From positions 1,302,001 through 1,366,000 of the forward strand of contig NZ_CP095045.1 in the NCBI RefSeq assembly GCF_022919155.1: a stretch of DNA of 64,000 nt, written 5' to 3'. Under the pieces are notes generated by a model. The model searched no databases, had not been told where the DNA came from, and was given only the letters and a program-made list of their open reading frames with translations. A program made the translations under genes and the position numbers. This DNA comes from Leucobacter allii (GTDB lineage Bacteria; Actinomycetota; Actinomycetes; Actinomycetales; Microbacteriaceae). Position 1 is the stretch's first letter. Each line of letters opens with the position of its first letter. Shown piece by piece: positions 18,025 through 25,566 of the stretch.

Positions 18025-18588
18025 TCAGCGGATGTACACGTCGAGGTGGTTGCCGACCGTGCCGCGGTCGTAGATCTTGCCCGGGTAGCCGAACGGGGTC
18101 TCGTAGACGGTCCCCTTGGGGGCGTCGCCAGCGAGCACGATGTAGCCGTCCTCGTCGCTGACGTATCCGGCGGCGTTGACGTGGCGCCCCGGGATCTGGA
18201 GCCCCGGACCGGGGAGCACCTGCTCGCTGTAGAACGTGAACTTGTAGCCGCCCCAGGCGACCGCGCCGCTGAACATGAACTGCTCCAGCGTGTAGAGCGC
18301 ATCCTTCGGAGACTCCTCGTCGCCCCCCGTGGTGCTCGCCGACTGCTCGGCGGCGGCTTCGACGCTGAGGTCGATCGCGAGCCCCGAGGCCGCCTCCGCG
18401 GTGCGCACCCGCTGCTCGGCGGCGGGTGCGGCGGTCGTTCCGCCCGGGTCCCCGTCCGCGGCGAAGGCGCTCGGCAGGGAGTACGGCGCCATCGCCGCCG
18501 AGCCGAGGAGGACGACGATCGCCGCCGCGCAGCCCAGTCGACGCAGCCGCCCGGGGGCGGTGGCGGCGGGAGAGGCGGCGGTCGGCAT
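18025..18588 (-). CDS. Secreted or anchored protein with a C-terminal 3D-like beta-barrel domain
   Basis: 187 residues from the ATG at 18588, chosen over one 10 codons upstream because TACGAT lies 6 nt before it. The N-terminus has an Arg-rich n-region and a hydrophobic segment (CAAAIVVLLGSAAMAPYSL) ending at SAFAAD, a plausible signal peptidase site. After a disordered linker the last about 85 residues read like the 3D/double-psi barrel domain of exported Gram-positive proteins: AAGYVSDEDGYIVLAGD, GTVYETPFGYPGKIYDRG and a final LDVYIR. Such domains occur in cell-wall proteins; the catalytic Asp residues of lytic 3D enzymes are not convincingly present, so I do not call an enzyme. Confidence 0.65.
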   Translation of the reverse strand: MPTAASPAATAPGRLRRLGCAAAIVVLLGSAAMAPYSLPSAFAADGDPGGTTAAPAAEQRVRTAEAASGLAIDLSVEAAAEQSASTTGGDEESPKDALYTLEQFMFSGAVAWGGYKFTFYSEQVLPGPGLQIPGRHVNAAGYVSDEDGYIVLAGDAPKGTVYETPFGYPGKIYDRGTVGNHLDVYIR

Positions 18589-18594
18589 GCACCG

Positions 18595-18600
18595 ATCGTA
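18595..18600 (-). promoter_or_regulatory. Leaderless-type -10 box of the secreted 3D-like protein gene
   Basis: TACGAT on the minus strand, 6 nt upstream of the ATG at 18588. It decides this start over the one at 18618. Confidence 0.5.
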
Positions 18601-18726
18601 TCCCAGGCGTCTGCGCATCGCGTCCGAGCGGGGCGAAGTCGGACGGCGCGCCTCGGAGACTCTCGCGGTGCTCCCGCGGTGTCGCTCGCCGCGGAGGTGC
18701 CGCCGTGCGCGCTTCCGATCCCGGCG

Positions 18727-21519
18727 CTACGCGGGCGCCGGGCCCGCCGCCTCCTGCAGCACCTCGCGGAGCCGGTCGACGGTCGCGCCCGCCGCGGCGC
18801 GGCGGTTCAGCTGCGCGGCCGGGTCGATCCCGCCGGTTTCTCCGAGCAGCCCGAAGCCGAGGTCGGCTCCGTGGTCGGCGAGCGCCTGCAGCACGTCGGC
18901 GTCGCCGTCGTCGAGGGTCGGGTTGCCGAGCAGCACGTTGACCGGCGTCATGAACGAGAACTGCCCCGAGGCGTCGAGACCCTCCGCCCCGCTCTGCGTC
19001 GCGCCGAGGAGCCAGAGCGCCAGCTCGCGCCGCGCCCGCGGGTCGCGGTTGCTGAGCACGGCATCCAGGAGGAAGCGCCACTCGGGCGCCTCGAGCTGCA
19101 CGTCGAGGAGCTCGTCGAGGGTCCCGGTGAGCGCGGCCTCGGCGGGGGCGCGGAAGCCGGCGAGCGACGTCGCGACCTCCTCGGGCGCGGCAGCACGGCC
19201 GAGCATGAAGCGACCGTACTCCGGGTCCGCCAGGGCCGCCGCCGTCAGCGGGACGCCCATGCGCAGCAGCACGCGCAGCTGGGCCACCCCGAAGCGCTGG
19301 GAGAGGAGCATCTCGAGGGGATCGACGTCGTCGATGACGCTCGCGTCGTAGACCTCGCGGACGGTGCCCGGCGACGCCCGCCAGTCGAGCCCGTCGGCCC
19401 AGAGCACCGCGGTCGCCGCCGGCAGCGCCCCCTGGGCCGTGGGCACGACCGGGACGACGCCGTGCTGATCCCGGTCGCGCACGAGCGACAGCAGATCCTC
19501 CGGGACGCCTGCGAAGCGCGCGGCGATCTCCTCGGCGGTCGGCTCCGGGCCCTGCCGGTCGCATGCCACGATCAGGCCGCGCCGATCGTGAGTGCGATAC
19601 CAAATCCAGGCGAAGCCGCCCGACCGCAGGACGATCCGGCGCGCCTCGGGCACCACGGCCTCGCCGCGCGCACCCGAACCGGGGAGCGACGGACCGGCCC
19701 ACGGCACCGTGCGAGCCCCGTCGCCGTCGAACGAGCCGGTCGCCATCGCGATCTGCAGCTCTTCGACGACCCGACCGCGCCACCACGGCTCCCAGTGCCG
19801 CATGCCGCCGAAGAGCGCGGCGACGGCGTCGAGCTTGCAGACCGCCATCAGGGCTACGGGCCGGTCGCCGTACTCGTCGTCGTCGGAGTACCCCGCGCAC
19901 AGCAGCAGCGCGTGGCCGTTGACCCACCAGATCCGTGCCGACTCGAAGCCGCCGCCGCGGAGGAAGCGCGTCATGGGCGACTTGATGAGCTCGCCCGTCT
20001 GCCGGTCGTGCGCGCGCACGACGCCGGCCTCGCCCCAGCGCTCGCACAGTCGCCGATCGAGCCGCGTGGTCCACTCCTGCACCGCGTCGACGACCCAGGG
20101 ATCCCCGAGCAGCAGCGCCGCGTGCACCTCCCGATCGCCGGTCTCGCCGAAGAAGTCGATCCTGCCGATGCGGAAAGCCTCGTGCTCCTCGCCCTCGGAA
20201 AGGGCCTTCACGGGCACCTCCTGCGTCCACCAGGCCCGGGTGAGTCGATCGATGCCCTCGGTCACGGCCTCGGGGGTGAGGCCCTCGGGCAGGCCGTACC
20301 CGAGTCGGACATCGCCCTCCGGCCGCGGCTGCGCCGGGTACGGGCATCCCGCGAAGACCGCCTCCACGAGAGATCTGCGCTGCTCGGCGTCCGGCGCGGC
20401 CGGGTCCGCCTGCGGCGCGAAGTCGTCGGTCGTGAAGTCGCCGCCGATCCGCAGCGGCCGCGCCACCGCCGCACGGAATCCGAACTCCTCGAGGTCGAGA
20501 CCGTGCTGATAGGCCAGCTCGACGAACACCTCGGGCGAGATCCAGGACTCGCCGTCGAACCAGTACGCCCCGGTGATCCGGGGCAGCAGCGCGCCGTCGA
20601 GCGCCGCGAACTCCAGCGCGTGCTCGGCGACGCCGCGCGGGCCCTCGCCCGGGGCCGTGAGGCACGCGAGCAGGTCGCTCGGCACCCCCTGCAGCATGCG
20701 CGCGGTCAGCCCGAGCCGCTCGTCGTCCTCGAGTGCGTCGAGCATCCGCGCGAAGCGGCACTCCGGATCCCGGAACAGCAGCAGCTGGCGCCCGTCGTCC
20801 GCGAAGACCCACGTGGTGGTGACCCCGTCCTGCCGCAGCAGATTGGTGCGCGACGCCTCGATCGGTGCGCCCCGCAGTCGGGCCTCTCCGCGGTCGAACA
20901 TCGTGCTCAAGAGCCAGGCTCGGCGGTGCAGCTCCTCGGGGAGCTCGCCGCGCATGAGCCGCGGGTGCCGCGTGTCGCCGTCGTCGATGAACGCGGACAT
21001 GCCCCGCATCATCGTGTCGCGCGAGAGGGCGAAGGCGAGCTGGTGCAGGTCGCTCGCCTCGGGCTCGCCCGTCCAGCGGGTGACGAGGGCGACGAAGTAC
21101 GCGCCGCGATCCCACAGTTCGGCGCTCGCGAAGCCCATCGACAGCATCAGGTAGTCGAGGATGCCCTCGGGCTCCCGCTCCTCGCCGACGAGCCTCGGCT
21201 CGTGGGTCTCCGGGGCGCCCCAGGCGTCTCGCAGCGCGTCGCGCACCTCCGATGCGTAGTCGATGATCCGTCGCCCCAGGGGGCCGGAGGCCTCGACGAC
21301 GTCGGAGTCGTAGGCGGCGGTGACGACGAAGCGCACGCCCTGCGTGCTGTAGAAGTCGACGCCCTCGAACTCCGCGTCGTCGTCGGTGCCCTCGAGGGCG
21401 GCGATCGCCCGGCCCAGGAACCCCGGCACGTCTGCCGGGTCCTCGGTCGCGAGCTCGTACGGCTCGTCGTCCGCGTCATCGTTCTCGCGGTCGTGCGGCT
21501 GCGGTGCGTCCTCGGCCAT
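18727..21519 (-). CDS. Large cytosolic protein of unknown function with internal duplication
   Basis: 930 residues, no signal peptide and no membrane helix. I recognise no enzyme motif. The N-terminus is acidic. Two segments look like copies of one domain: about residues 65-165 (DALRDAWGAPE ... ILDYLMLSMGFASAELWDRGAYFVALVTRW) and about 480-600 (DRRLCERWGEAG ... SPMTRFLRGGGFESARIWWVNGHALLLCAGY); the shared pattern is L..WG, then a GF.SA..W..G segment and a hydrophobic strand. The last about 200 residues have an ankyrin-like rhythm (VLQALADHGADLGFGL, QLNRRAAAGATVDRL). The ATG at 21519 is supported by a TACGAT box 7 nt upstream. Codon use matches the neighbours. It stands alone downstream of tRNA-Ala. 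Confidence 0.75.
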   Translation of the reverse strand: MAEDAPQPHDRENDDADDEPYELATEDPADVPGFLGRAIAALEGTDDDAEFEGVDFYSTQGVRFVVTAAYDSDVVEASGPLGRRIIDYASEVRDALRDAWGAPETHEPRLVGEEREPEGILDYLMLSMGFASAELWDRGAYFVALVTRWTGEPEASDLHQLAFALSRDTMMRGMSAFIDDGDTRHPRLMRGELPEELHRRAWLLSTMFDRGEARLRGAPIEASRTNLLRQDGVTTTWVFADDGRQLLLFRDPECRFARMLDALEDDERLGLTARMLQGVPSDLLACLTAPGEGPRGVAEHALEFAALDGALLPRITGAYWFDGESWISPEVFVELAYQHGLDLEEFGFRAAVARPLRIGGDFTTDDFAPQADPAAPDAEQRRSLVEAVFAGCPYPAQPRPEGDVRLGYGLPEGLTPEAVTEGIDRLTRAWWTQEVPVKALSEGEEHEAFRIGRIDFFGETGDREVHAALLLGDPWVVDAVQEWTTRLDRRLCERWGEAGVVRAHDRQTGELIKSPMTRFLRGGGFESARIWWVNGHALLLCAGYSDDDEYGDRPVALMAVCKLDAVAALFGGMRHWEPWWRGRVVEELQIAMATGSFDGDGARTVPWAGPSLPGSGARGEAVVPEARRIVLRSGGFAWIWYRTHDRRGLIVACDRQGPEPTAEEIAARFAGVPEDLLSLVRDRDQHGVVPVVPTAQGALPAATAVLWADGLDWRASPGTVREVYDASVIDDVDPLEMLLSQRFGVAQLRVLLRMGVPLTAAALADPEYGRFMLGRAAAPEEVATSLAGFRAPAEAALTGTLDELLDVQLEAPEWRFLLDAVLSNRDPRARRELALWLLGATQSGAEGLDASGQFSFMTPVNVLLGNPTLDDGDADVLQALADHGADLGFGLLGETGGIDPAAQLNRRAAAGATVDRLREVLQEAAGPAPA

Positions 21520-21526
21520 GATCACC

Positions 21527-21532
21527 ATCGTA
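21527..21532 (-). promoter_or_regulatory. Leaderless-type -10 box of the 930-residue protein gene
   Basis: TACGAT on the minus strand, 7 nt before the ATG at 21519. Another ATG at 21528 overlaps the box and is therefore unlikely to be used. Confidence 0.5.
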
Positions 21533-21541
21533 GCGACACGA

Positions 21542-21583
21542 ACGACGAAGCCCCGCCTCAGGGAGGAGGCGGGGCTTCGTCGT
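21542..21583 (-). terminator. Terminator of the tRNA-Ala transcript
   Basis: A perfect 18-bp inverted repeat (21542-21559 with 21566-21583, loop of 6) begins 3 nt after the CCA end of tRNA-Ala and lies 23 bp before the next gene's start. Confidence 0.8.
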
Positions 21584-21585
21584 GA

Positions 21586-21661
21586 TGGTGGATCTGAGGG
21601 GACTCGAACCCCTGACCCCCTGCATGCCATGCAGGTGCGCTACCAGCTGCGCCACAGACCC
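21586..21661 (-). tRNA. tRNA-Ala(GGC)
   Basis: 76 nt including an encoded CCA (21588-21586). The acceptor stem GGGTCTG pairs with CAGATCC and contains the G3-U70 wobble that identifies alanine tRNAs. The anticodon loop ATGGCAT between CCTGC and GCAGG gives anticodon GGC; the T arm reads GGGGTTCGAGTCCCC. The upstream leader region on the minus strand contains TAAACT (21703-21698), a possible -10. Confidence 0.97.
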
Positions 21662-21979
21662 GGGAAGTCGGGCGAATGCTCACCCGACAACTCTTCGAGT
21701 TTACACCCGGCGCCCCCGGCGGATGCAAATCGGCGCTCTCGCTCCGGGATCCCGCGCGTGTCACGCGTTCCGTCCCCGGTCGCGGGGTGGGAGCGGCCCC
21801 CGCGGCCCCGCAGTCCCTTGGCCCCGCGGCCCCTTGGCCCCGCCCCGTCCGCCCGCGCCCGCCCCACCCCGCCCGCGAAGCCGCGAGAATGACGCGAACG
21901 GGGGTTTCGCCGGGCGCAAGAGGCACGTTCGCGTGATCTCCGGGTGATTCCGCGCGGGGTCGCGGGCGTCCGGCCGGGC
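21662..21979. other. Intergenic stretch between tRNA-Ala and the metal ABC permease
   Basis: 318 bp without a convincing gene. Near the tRNA lies the inverted repeat GTCGGG/CCCGAC (21667-21686) and an AT-richer patch (21695-21706) likely holding the tRNA promoter. The middle (about 21790-21880) is C-rich low-complexity sequence with repeated CCTTGGCCCCG-type units. It also contains the 3' untranslated part of the ABC operon. I see nothing else. Confidence 0.6.
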
Positions 21980-22837
21980 TCAGGCCTCGGCGCGCCGGCG
22001 CCCGCGGATCCGTCCGAGGAGGCCGTGCCTCGGGCCGAAGAGGTAGACGAGCACGAAGGCCGCGCCCTGGGCGAGCACGACGAGCCCTCCCGATGCCGCG
22101 TCGAGCCAGTAGCTCGCGTAGATGCCGACGGCGGAGCACAGCACCGCCAGCGTCGGGGCGATGACGAGCATGCGGCCGAAGCGGTCGGTGAGGAGATACG
22201 CCGTGGCGCCGGGGATGATGAGCATCGCGACCACGAGGATGACGCCGACGACCTGGAGCGCCACGACCGCGGTGAGCGCGAGCAGGCCGAGCAGCAGTGC
22301 GCCGAGCAGTCGCGGATTCAGCCCGATCGCCCGCGCGTGCGTGGGGTCGAACGCGAAGAGGGTGAGGTCCCGGCGCTTCACGAGGACCGCGACCCCGGCG
22401 ATGGCGGCGAGCACCGCGATCTGCAGGAGGTCGGCCGTCGTCACGCCGAGCACGTTGCCGAAGATGATGTGCGTGAGGTCGGTCTGGCTCGGGGTCACCG
22501 AGATGAGCACGAGGCCCAGGGCGAAGAGGGTCGTGAAGACGATGCCGATCGCGGCGTCCTCCTTCACCCGGCTGGTGCTCCGGATCGCGCCGATGGCGGT
22601 CACGGCGATGAGCCCGAAGACGATCGCCCCGAGCGCGAATGGCGCTCCGACGATGTAGGCGAGCACGACCCCGGGGAGCACCGCGTGCGAGACCGCGTCG
22701 CCCATGAGGGACCAGCCGATGAGCACGAGCCAGCACGAGAGCAGCGCGCACACCGCGGCGGCGATCCCGGTGGCGAGCAGCGCCCGGCCCATGAACTCGT
22801 ACTGCAGCGGTTCGAGGAGGAGGTCGAGCGGGGTCAT
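21980..22837 (-). CDS. Manganese/zinc-type ABC transporter permease
   Basis: 285 residues with about eight membrane helices, ABC-3 permease family (ZnuB/MntB/PsaC). Typical segments are MGRALLATGIAAAVCALLSCWLVL, the cytoplasmic coupling GDAVSHAVLPGVVLAYI and AVVALQVVGVILVVAMLIIPGATAYLL. It forms the channel of the importer whose ATPase and binding protein lie directly upstream; the ATG overlaps the ATPase stop (ATGA). The C-terminal tail is Arg-rich. Confidence 0.92.
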   Translation of the reverse strand: MTPLDLLLEPLQYEFMGRALLATGIAAAVCALLSCWLVLIGWSLMGDAVSHAVLPGVVLAYIVGAPFALGAIVFGLIAVTAIGAIRSTSRVKEDAAIGIVFTTLFALGLVLISVTPSQTDLTHIIFGNVLGVTTADLLQIAVLAAIAGVAVLVKRRDLTLFAFDPTHARAIGLNPRLLGALLLGLLALTAVVALQVVGVILVVAMLIIPGATAYLLTDRFGRMLVIAPTLAVLCSAVGIYASYWLDAASGGLVVLAQGAAFVLVYLFGPRHGLLGRIRGRRRAEA

Positions 22838-23622
22838 GCGAGTCCTTCCAGGGCGTCGGGATCGAGTCCGAAGGCGAGCGACAGGCGCTCCGGCGCGAGC
22901 GCCTCGCGGACGTCGCCGTGGAAGAGGATGCGGCGCAGCAGCAGCGCCGCGTCATCGGCGAGCGCGGGGAGCGCGTGGAGATCGTGCGTCGAGACGAGCA
23001 CCGTGCTGCCGGCATCCGCGAGCTCCCGGAGCAGGCGCACGATGGTCGCTTCCGAGCGCTTGTCGACCCCGGCGAAGGGCTCGTCGAGGAGCAGGATGCC
23101 GGCGCCCTGCGCGAGGCCGCGGGCCACGAAGGCGCGCTTGCGCTGGCCGCCGGAGAGCCGGCCGATCTGCCGATCGGCGAGGTCCTCCAGCTCCACGCGC
23201 GCGAGCGCCGCGTCGACGGCCTCGCGGTCGGCGGCGCGGGCGCGCCGCATCGGGCCCATGCGCCCGTACCGGCCCATCATCACGACGTCGCGCACGGACA
23301 CGGGGAAGGCCCAGTCGACGGCCTCGCTCTGCGGCACGTAGCCGACGAGGCCGCGGCTCCGCGCCTCGGCGGGGGAGCGGCCGGCGATGCGAACGTCGCC
23401 GCGCTCCGGCCGCACTCCGCCCATGATCGCGGTGAACAGCGTGGACTTCCCCGAGCCGTTCATCCCGATGAGGCCCGTGACGCGACCCGGTCGCACCGCG
23501 AGCGTCGCGCCGTCGAGCGCGGTCACCTCCCCGTAGCGGACCACGAGGTCGTCGATCCGGATCGCCGGCTCCGGCGCCCCCGCATCCGATCCCGCGCTCG
23601 CCGCCGGCCGCGCCGCGCTCAC
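22834..23622 (-). CDS. Manganese/zinc-type ABC transporter ATP-binding protein
   Basis: 262 residues from a GTG that overlaps the stop of the binding-protein gene (GTGA). Walker A GMNGSGKST, Q-loop YVPQSEAVDW, ABC signature LSGGQRKRA, Walker B ILLLDEPFAGVD and H-loop STHDLHAL are all intact. It powers metal uptake with the adjacent permease and lipoprotein. The first about 20 residues are an Ala-rich extension. Confidence 0.93.
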   Translation of the reverse strand: MSAARPAASAGSDAGAPEPAIRIDDLVVRYGEVTALDGATLAVRPGRVTGLIGMNGSGKSTLFTAIMGGVRPERGDVRIAGRSPAEARSRGLVGYVPQSEAVDWAFPVSVRDVVMMGRYGRMGPMRRARAADREAVDAALARVELEDLADRQIGRLSGGQRKRAFVARGLAQGAGILLLDEPFAGVDKRSEATIVRLLRELADAGSTVLVSTHDLHALPALADDAALLLRRILFHGDVREALAPERLSLAFGLDPDALEGLA

Positions 23623-24569
23623 GATCCGCTCCCGGTGAGCGCCGACGCGATGGTCTCGGCGTCGTAGCGGATGAGGTCGAGGTAGCTCTGCACGGGGCCG
23701 TCCGCCTCGGAGAGGGAGTCGACGTAGAGCGTGCCGCCGAACCGCGCGCCGGTGGCCTCGACGACCTGGCGCATGGCGCGGTCGGAGACGGTGGATTCGC
23801 AGAACACCGCGGGCACGTCGTGCTCCTGGACGAACTCGATCGTGTCGGCGATCTGACGCGGAGTGGCCTGCTGCTCGGCGTTCACCGGCCAGATGTACTG
23901 CTCGGCGAGACCGGCGTCGCGCGCGAGGTAGGGGAAGGCGCCCTCGCAGCTCACGAGCGCCCGCTGCGGCTCGGGCAGTTCCGCGAGCGCCGCCTCGAGC
24001 TCGTCCTGCACCTCCTGGAGCTCGGAGCGGTAGGCGGCGCCGTTGGCGGCGAACTCCTCGGCGTGCTCGGGCTCGAGCTCGGAGAAGGCCGCGACGATGT
24101 TGTCGACGTAGCGCTGCACGAGCGCCGGGCTCATCCACGCGTGCGGGTTCGGCTTCCCGGCGTACGCGTCCTCGGCGATGTCGATCGGGGCGATGCCCTC
24201 GGTGACCACGACGTGGGGCACCTCGACCTGCGCGACGAACTGCGCGAACCAGGCCTCGAGCCCGAATCCGTTGTCGAGGATCAGCGCGGCCTCCGCGGCC
24301 TTCGCGATGTCGAGCGGCGTCGGCTCGTAGCCGTGGATCTCGGCACCGGCCTTGGTGATCGACTCGACGCGGATGCGGTCGCCCGCGACGTTGCGGGCAA
24401 TGTCGGCGAGGACCGTGAAGGTCGTGAGCACGACCGGGGCGTCCTCGGGGACGCCGCCGCGGGGATCGGCCCGGGAATCCGGCTCCGCGCAGCCGAGCAG
24501 GAGCGGGGCGAGGAGGAGCGGGAGACCGAGGGCGCCGAGGAGGCGACGTGCTCGGGGACGGTGCGGCAT
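23619..24569 (-). CDS. Metal-binding lipoprotein of an ABC importer, manganese-type ligand set
   Basis: 316 residues, cluster A-I (PsaA/ZnuA family). Lipoprotein signal LLLAPLLLGC with the lipidated Cys near residue 27. Predicted metal ligands by position: His in GAEIHGYEPTP, His in NPHAWMSP, Glu in SCEGAFPYLA and Asp in YVDSLSE. The third ligand is Glu, as in PsaA/MntC-type manganese proteins, whereas zinc binders such as ZnuA and AdcA use His; there is also no His-rich loop. I therefore favour manganese, by inference. First gene of a three-gene operon with overlapping starts. Confidence 0.9.
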   Translation of the reverse strand: MPHRPRARRLLGALGLPLLLAPLLLGCAEPDSRADPRGGVPEDAPVVLTTFTVLADIARNVAGDRIRVESITKAGAEIHGYEPTPLDIAKAAEAALILDNGFGLEAWFAQFVAQVEVPHVVVTEGIAPIDIAEDAYAGKPNPHAWMSPALVQRYVDNIVAAFSELEPEHAEEFAANGAAYRSELQEVQDELEAALAELPEPQRALVSCEGAFPYLARDAGLAEQYIWPVNAEQQATPRQIADTIEFVQEHDVPAVFCESTVSDRAMRQVVEATGARFGGTLYVDSLSEADGPVQSYLDLIRYDAETIASALTGSGS

Positions 24570-24593
24570 GGATTCTCCGTATAGGTGAAGATC

Positions 24594-24625
24594 AAAGTTC
24601 GTGTAGTCGAACTTTTATGATCATA
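24594..24625 (-). promoter_or_regulatory. Palindromic operator and -10 of the metal ABC operon
   Basis: Inverted repeat AAAGTTCG (24594-24601), 6 nt, CGAACTTT (24608-24615), immediately downstream on the minus strand of TATGAT (24625-24620), a near-consensus -10, itself inside the palindrome TATGATCATA (24616-24625). The large repeat would overlap the transcription start, a normal position for a repressor such as a DtxR/MntR-type metal sensor. The sequence is not a match to the site consensus of IdeR, Zur or Fur that I know. Confidence 0.5.
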
Positions 24626-24693
24626 GCCCCTCGGCCCGGGTGGGGGGAAGCCCCTCGACCCGGGCGGGGGAAGCCCCGCGGCCGAGGCGGAAC
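24626..24693. repeat. Degenerate tandem repeat of about 23 bp (three units)
   Basis: Units at 24626-24649, 24650-24672 and 24673-24693, each of the form GCCCCTCG-CCCGGG-GGGGGAA; the first two are nearly identical and the third has diverged. It fills the gap between the metal ABC promoter and the crcB promoter. Confidence 0.6.
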
Positions 24694-24740
24694 GGGCGGC
24701 GCCGAATGCGCAGGAGCGCGGGTCCGGGACTCCGGGGGCG

Positions 24741-24746
24741 TAGACT
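24741..24746 (+). promoter_or_regulatory. Leaderless-type -10 box of the crcB pair
   Basis: TAGACT, 6 nt before the GTG at 24753. A leaderless start leaves no space for a fluoride riboswitch in the mRNA. Confidence 0.5.
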
Positions 24747-24752
24747 CGGGCC

Positions 24753-25190
24753 GTGTCCCGTGCCACCCTCCCCGATCTCGCGGTCGTCGCCGTCGGCGGA
24801 GCCGCGGGCTCGCTCGCCCGCTACGGCACGGGTCTCCTCATCGGGTCGCCCGATGCGAACGGGGGATTCCCGTTCGCGACGCTCCTCGTGAACGTTCTCG
24901 GCGCCTTCCTGCTCGGTGCGCTCGTGGAGGTCGTCGCCCGGCGCGGCGGCGAGCGCGGGCGCTGGCGCACGGCGCGGCTGCTGCTCGGCACCGGCGTGCT
25001 CGGCGGCTTCACGACCTACAGCCTCTACGCCGGCGACACGGCGCGACTGCTCCTCGAGGGGCGGATCGGGGTCGCGCTCGGTTACGCCGCGGCCACGCTC
25101 CTCGCCGGCGCCGCGGCGAGCGGCCTCGGGATCCTGGCGGGGCGCGGCATCGCGCCGGAGGCGGCGGCGCACGCGGAGGATGCGCGATGA
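24753..25190 (+). CDS. crcB: Fluoride ion channel CrcB/Fluc, first subunit
   Basis: 145 residues, GTG start, four membrane helices. The family marks are GGAAGSLARYG in helix 1, FATLLVNVLGAFLLGAL with the pore-lining Asn in helix 2, and GVLGGFTTYSLYAGD with the TM3 break that holds the central Na+. It exports fluoride passively. The C-terminus has an extra charged tail (about 130-145). Paired with a second, shorter crcB by an ATGA overlap, suggesting a heterodimer of two antiparallel subunits. Confidence 0.93.
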   Translation: MSRATLPDLAVVAVGGAAGSLARYGTGLLIGSPDANGGFPFATLLVNVLGAFLLGALVEVVARRGGERGRWRTARLLLGTGVLGGFTTYSLYAGDTARLLLEGRIGVALGYAAATLLAGAAASGLGILAGRGIAPEAAAHAEDAR

Positions 25191-25561
25191 GCGGCGCACT
25201 GCTCGCGTTCGGGATCGCGGTCGCCGGCGGACTCGGCGCGGCGCTGCGCCACCTCGTCGACAGCGGCCTGCCTGACCGGGTGCGGGCGCGCTTCCCCTGG
25301 GGGATCCTGCTCGTCAATCTGAGCGGCTCCCTGGTGCTCGGGATCCTCACGGGCCTCGCGCTAGACCAGCGCATCCTCGCGGTCCTCGCGACCGGGCTCC
25401 TCGGCGGCTATACGACCTTCAGCACCGCGAGTCTCGACACGGTCAGGCTGCTGCTCGCGCGCCGGATCGGGGCCGCGCTCGCGAACGGCCTCGGAGTGCT
25501 CCTCGCGGCGACGGCGCTCGCGGGATGCGGGATGCTGCTCGGCGCGCAGCTGCGGGGGTGA
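25187..25561 (+). CDS. crcB: Fluoride ion channel CrcB/Fluc, second subunit
   Basis: 124 residues with four helices: GGLGAALRHLVD, WGILLVNLSGSLVLGILTG and GLLGGYTTFSTASLDT give the same three signatures as the first subunit, with the conserved Asn and the YTTFS break. The ATG overlaps the stop of the first crcB gene, so the two are co-translated. Convergent with pdxY, 5 bp from its stop. Confidence 0.93.
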   Translation: MSGALLAFGIAVAGGLGAALRHLVDSGLPDRVRARFPWGILLVNLSGSLVLGILTGLALDQRILAVLATGLLGGYTTFSTASLDTVRLLLARRIGAALANGLGVLLAATALAGCGMLLGAQLRG

Positions 25562-25566
25562 CCGGC

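Noticed and set aside
17456..21585. Very long open frames of over 1200 codons on both strands across the 18-21.6 kb region
   Set aside because: They are by-products of GC-rich codon bias opposite the 930-residue gene: Arg/Ala/Pro-rich, without recognisable domains, and running through other real genes and promoters.
24626..24693. Possible CRISPR-like repeat
   Set aside because: The units are contiguous, without spacers, and degenerate; no cas gene is near.
24627..24752. Fluoride riboswitch before crcB
   Set aside because: The crcB start looks leaderless, and I could not find the conserved core of the class.
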